From contig NZ_JAOEFD010000001.1 in assembly GCF_025420485.1 (NCBI RefSeq), positions 186,001-250,000 of the forward strand: a DNA stretch of 64,000 nucleotides, written 5' to 3'. This document shows positions 62,403 to 64,000 of this stretch, one piece after another (the first letter of the stretch is position 1; each line of letters opens with the position of its first letter). The notes under the pieces are model-generated. The model searched no databases and was not told where the DNA came from. It was given only the letters and a program-made list of their open reading frames with translations. The position numbers and the translations under genes were made by a program. Origin of the DNA: Nesterenkonia marinintestina (GTDB taxonomy: Bacteria; Actinomycetota; Actinomycetes; Actinomycetales; Micrococcaceae).

Positions 62403-63728
62403 ATGTCTCCGTCGCACAGCACCGGTCCGCATCCCGACGACGCCGTCACGCGTCCCCCGTCACCCTCACGGGTTCCGCTGGAGCATCGAGAGCTGTGGAC
62501 CAAGGCCGCGGTGGGTGCGAACACCTATGACTTCGACTCCGGCCGGGTCACGCCGACCATCTATGAGCGGACGACCGCCGCCGCGCTGCGGCACGATGCG
62601 CTGAACCTCGGCCAGGGCTTCACCGACCACGAGGGCCCGCAGTGGATGCTGGAGACCGCCGCCGCGGCGATCACCGATCCCCGCCGCGGGCCCGGCAACC
62701 AGTACCCTCCCGGCCCGGGACTTCCGGTCCTGCGGGAGGCCGTCGCCGAGGACCAGCGGCGCCGCTGGGACATCGACCTCGACCCGGCCTCGGAGGTGCT
62801 GGTGACCACCGGCGCCACCGAAGGCATCACCGCGGCCATCCTCGCATTCGCCGCACCGGGCACCCAGGTGCTGACCTTCGAACCGCACTACGACTCCTAC
62901 GGCGCGGTCACCGCCATCGCCGGCGCAGAGCTGGTCGGCGTGCCGCTGCGGGGCCCGGACTTCCGCCCCGACGTCGACGCCCTCGAAGCGGCGGTCACCG
63001 AGCGGACCTCGCTGATCCTGCTGAACACCCCGCACAACCCCACCGGCACGGTGTTCAGCACCGAGGAGCTTCGGCGTGTCGTCGACATCGCCCAACGCCA
63101 CGACCTGCGGATCATGTGCGACGGCGTCTATGAGCAGCTGGTCTTCGACGACGCCGCCGAGCCCCACCACCCGATCCTCTCCGTCCCCGGGGCCGACGAG
63201 GTGGCCGTGGCCATCGGTTCGGCCGGCAAGTCGTTCTCCCTGACCGGGTGGAAGGTCGGCTGGGTCATGGGTCGGGCGGAGCTGGTCAATCAGGTGCTGG
63301 GGATCAAGCAGTTCCTGAGCTTCTGCTCCGGGCCCGCGTATCAGTGGGCCGTCGCCGCGGGCCTGCAGGACGACCGCGGCTTCTACGCGGAGAACGTCGC
63401 CGGACTGCAGGCCGGCCGGGACATGCTCCACTCCGGGCTCGAGGCCGCAGGACTGCGGCCCAACCGGGCCGAGGCCGGCTACTTCGTCGTCGCCGACGTC
63501 CGGGGCCTCACCGACGTCGGCGACGTCGAGTTCTGTCGGATGCTGGTCGAGGAGGTCGGAGTCGCCGCGATCCCCGTCTCCTCGCTGACGGTGCAGCATC
63601 GGGCGAACCCGCAGGACGAGCTGCAGAACCTGGTGCGCTTCGCCTTCTGCAAGCGCCACGAGACCATCGAGGCCGCCATGGATCGGCTGGCCGAGCGTCT
63701 GCCCGCCGCCCTGGACCGCCTCGCGTGA
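62403..63728 (+). CDS. Class I/II pyridoxal-phosphate aminotransferase
   Basis: A 441-residue fold-type I aminotransferase. Motifs: LNLGQGFTDHEGP near 68, TTGATEGITAAI near 138, NTPHNPTGTVF near 215 and the PLP-binding lysine in GSAGKSFSLTGWKVGW near 283. The pattern fits the N-succinyldiaminopimelate/kynurenine-type (DapC/YbdL-like) subgroup; the amino donor and acceptor are not certain. About 40 extra residues at the N-terminus are Pro/Ser-rich. ATG 62403 fits the promoter. Its stop shares a base with the next gene (TGATG). Confidence 0.87.
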   Translation: MSPSHSTGPHPDDAVTRPPSPSRVPLEHRELWTKAAVGANTYDFDSGRVTPTIYERTTAAALRHDALNLGQGFTDHEGPQWMLETAAAAITDPRRGPGNQYPPGPGLPVLREAVAEDQRRRWDIDLDPASEVLVTTGATEGITAAILAFAAPGTQVLTFEPHYDSYGAVTAIAGAELVGVPLRGPDFRPDVDALEAAVTERTSLILLNTPHNPTGTVFSTEELRRVVDIAQRHDLRIMCDGVYEQLVFDDAAEPHHPILSVPGADEVAVAIGSAGKSFSLTGWKVGWVMGRAELVNQVLGIKQFLSFCSGPAYQWAVAAGLQDDRGFYAENVAGLQAGRDMLHSGLEAAGLRPNRAEAGYFVVADVRGLTDVGDVEFCRMLVEEVGVAAIPVSSLTVQHRANPQDELQNLVRFAFCKRHETIEAAMDRLAERLPAALDRLA

Positions 63729-64000
63729 TGCCCGGCTCCCCCACCCCCTCCGCGGCGGGCGGGCGCATCCGGCTGGTGCCGGACGGACTCACCGACCGGG
63801 GCATGGTGCTGCTGCTCGACGGCGCCGAGCAGTCCCATGTGGACCCGGAACACCCGGACTTCCTGCTGCATGACTACGCCCTGAGGATCGCGGCCGCACT
63901 GGAGACCCTGCACCCGCAGGGGCCCGGGGCGGTGCTGCACCTGGGCGCCGGCGCACTGACCCTGCCCCGCTGGATCGACCATCGGTGGCCGTCGGCCGCT
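63728..64000 (+). CDS. Spermidine synthase-like protein (5' part, cut by window end)
   Basis: The first 91 codons only. VLLLDGAEQSHVDPEHPDFLLHDY followed by VLHLGAGALTLPRWI (shortened runs) resembles the N-terminal hairpin and SAM/decarboxy-SAM-binding start of polyamine aminopropyltransferase-family proteins. Many actinobacterial members are orphan methyltransferase-like enzymes rather than proven spermidine synthases. ATG 63728 overlaps the aminotransferase stop by one base, so the two genes are coupled. Confidence 0.7.
   Translation, partial: MPGSPTPSAAGGRIRLVPDGLTDRGMVLLLDGAEQSHVDPEHPDFLLHDYALRIAAALETLHPQGPGAVLHLGAGALTLPRWIDHRWPSAA

Noticed and set aside
1-64000. CRISPR arrays, insertion sequences, prophage or integrative elements
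   Set aside because: No direct-repeat/spacer arrays, transposases, integrases or phage genes were recognised; the tandem repeats found are all short and mostly in coding sequence. The tRNA-Gly at 51.5 kb shows no visible duplicated attachment segment nearby.

Overview
High-GC actinobacterial chromosome, very probably Micrococcales and perhaps near Micrococcaceae genera such as Nesterenkonia. This placement is inferred from gene content (whiA, opcA, a DUF3516 helicase, Cys-free bL31/bL32, the order uvrC-rapZ-yvcK-whiA) and roughly 70% GC with frequent GTG starts; no rRNA is present to confirm it. Almost all of the window is housekeeping DNA, densely packed with many 1-4 nt stop/start overlaps. 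No insertion sequence, prophage or CRISPR array was seen, and no stretch over 300 bases lacks a gene.

Layout. 1-3.9 kb (minus): lipoate ligase-like gene (cut by the window edge), rpmE2, and an rRNA methyltransferase / TSUP permease / ABC ATPase trio. 4-13.5 kb (plus): serB, then the pentose-phosphate operon tkt-tal-pgi-zwf-opcA-pgl. 13.5-26.7 kb (minus): secG, tpiA, pgk, gap, sodA, whiA, yvcK, rapZ, uvrC, a plsC-like gene and uvrA. The pentose-phosphate and glycolytic blocks converge on a small terminator at 13.48 kb, so lower glycolysis and NADPH generation sit side by side. 26.8-31.4 kb (plus): metallo-hydrolase, DUF3516 helicase, S33 peptidase. 31.4-40.1 kb (minus): a TerC/Alx membrane protein behind a probable yybP-ykoY manganese riboswitch, an MFS/membrane protein/SatD operon, uvrB, coaE and a BCCT osmolyte transporter. 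40.3-42.2 kb (plus): yigZ and an RsmC/RlmG-type methyltransferase. 42.2-48.2 kb (minus): rpsA, an Eis-like acetyltransferase and polA. 48.2-50.3 kb (plus): thioesterase and putP.

50.3-58.1 kb is the most unusual stretch. It holds a GT4 glycosyltransferase, tRNA-Gly(TCC), a 1000-residue CgeB-like/GT2 double glycosyltransferase, a 733-residue GT4/GT2 double glycosyltransferase, and an LCP-family ligase that overlaps it by 4 nt. Together they look like a small pathway for making a surface glycan and attaching it to the wall. galU (UDP-glucose supply) lies 3 kb further on. 58.2-64 kb: mutM, rnc, rpmF, yceD, galU, coaD (minus), then an aminotransferase and the start of a spermidine-synthase-like gene (plus).

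Two patterns run through the window. First, at least twelve genes start 6-8 nt after a TANNNT -10 hexamer, which implies leaderless mRNAs; a thirteenth such start opens a 13-codon ORF just ahead of tkt. Second, several housekeeping genes (plsC-like, uvrC, coaD, LCP, GT4/GT2) carry short tandem repeats with units of 9, 12, 15 or 18 bp, always multiples of three, at their termini or in linkers.
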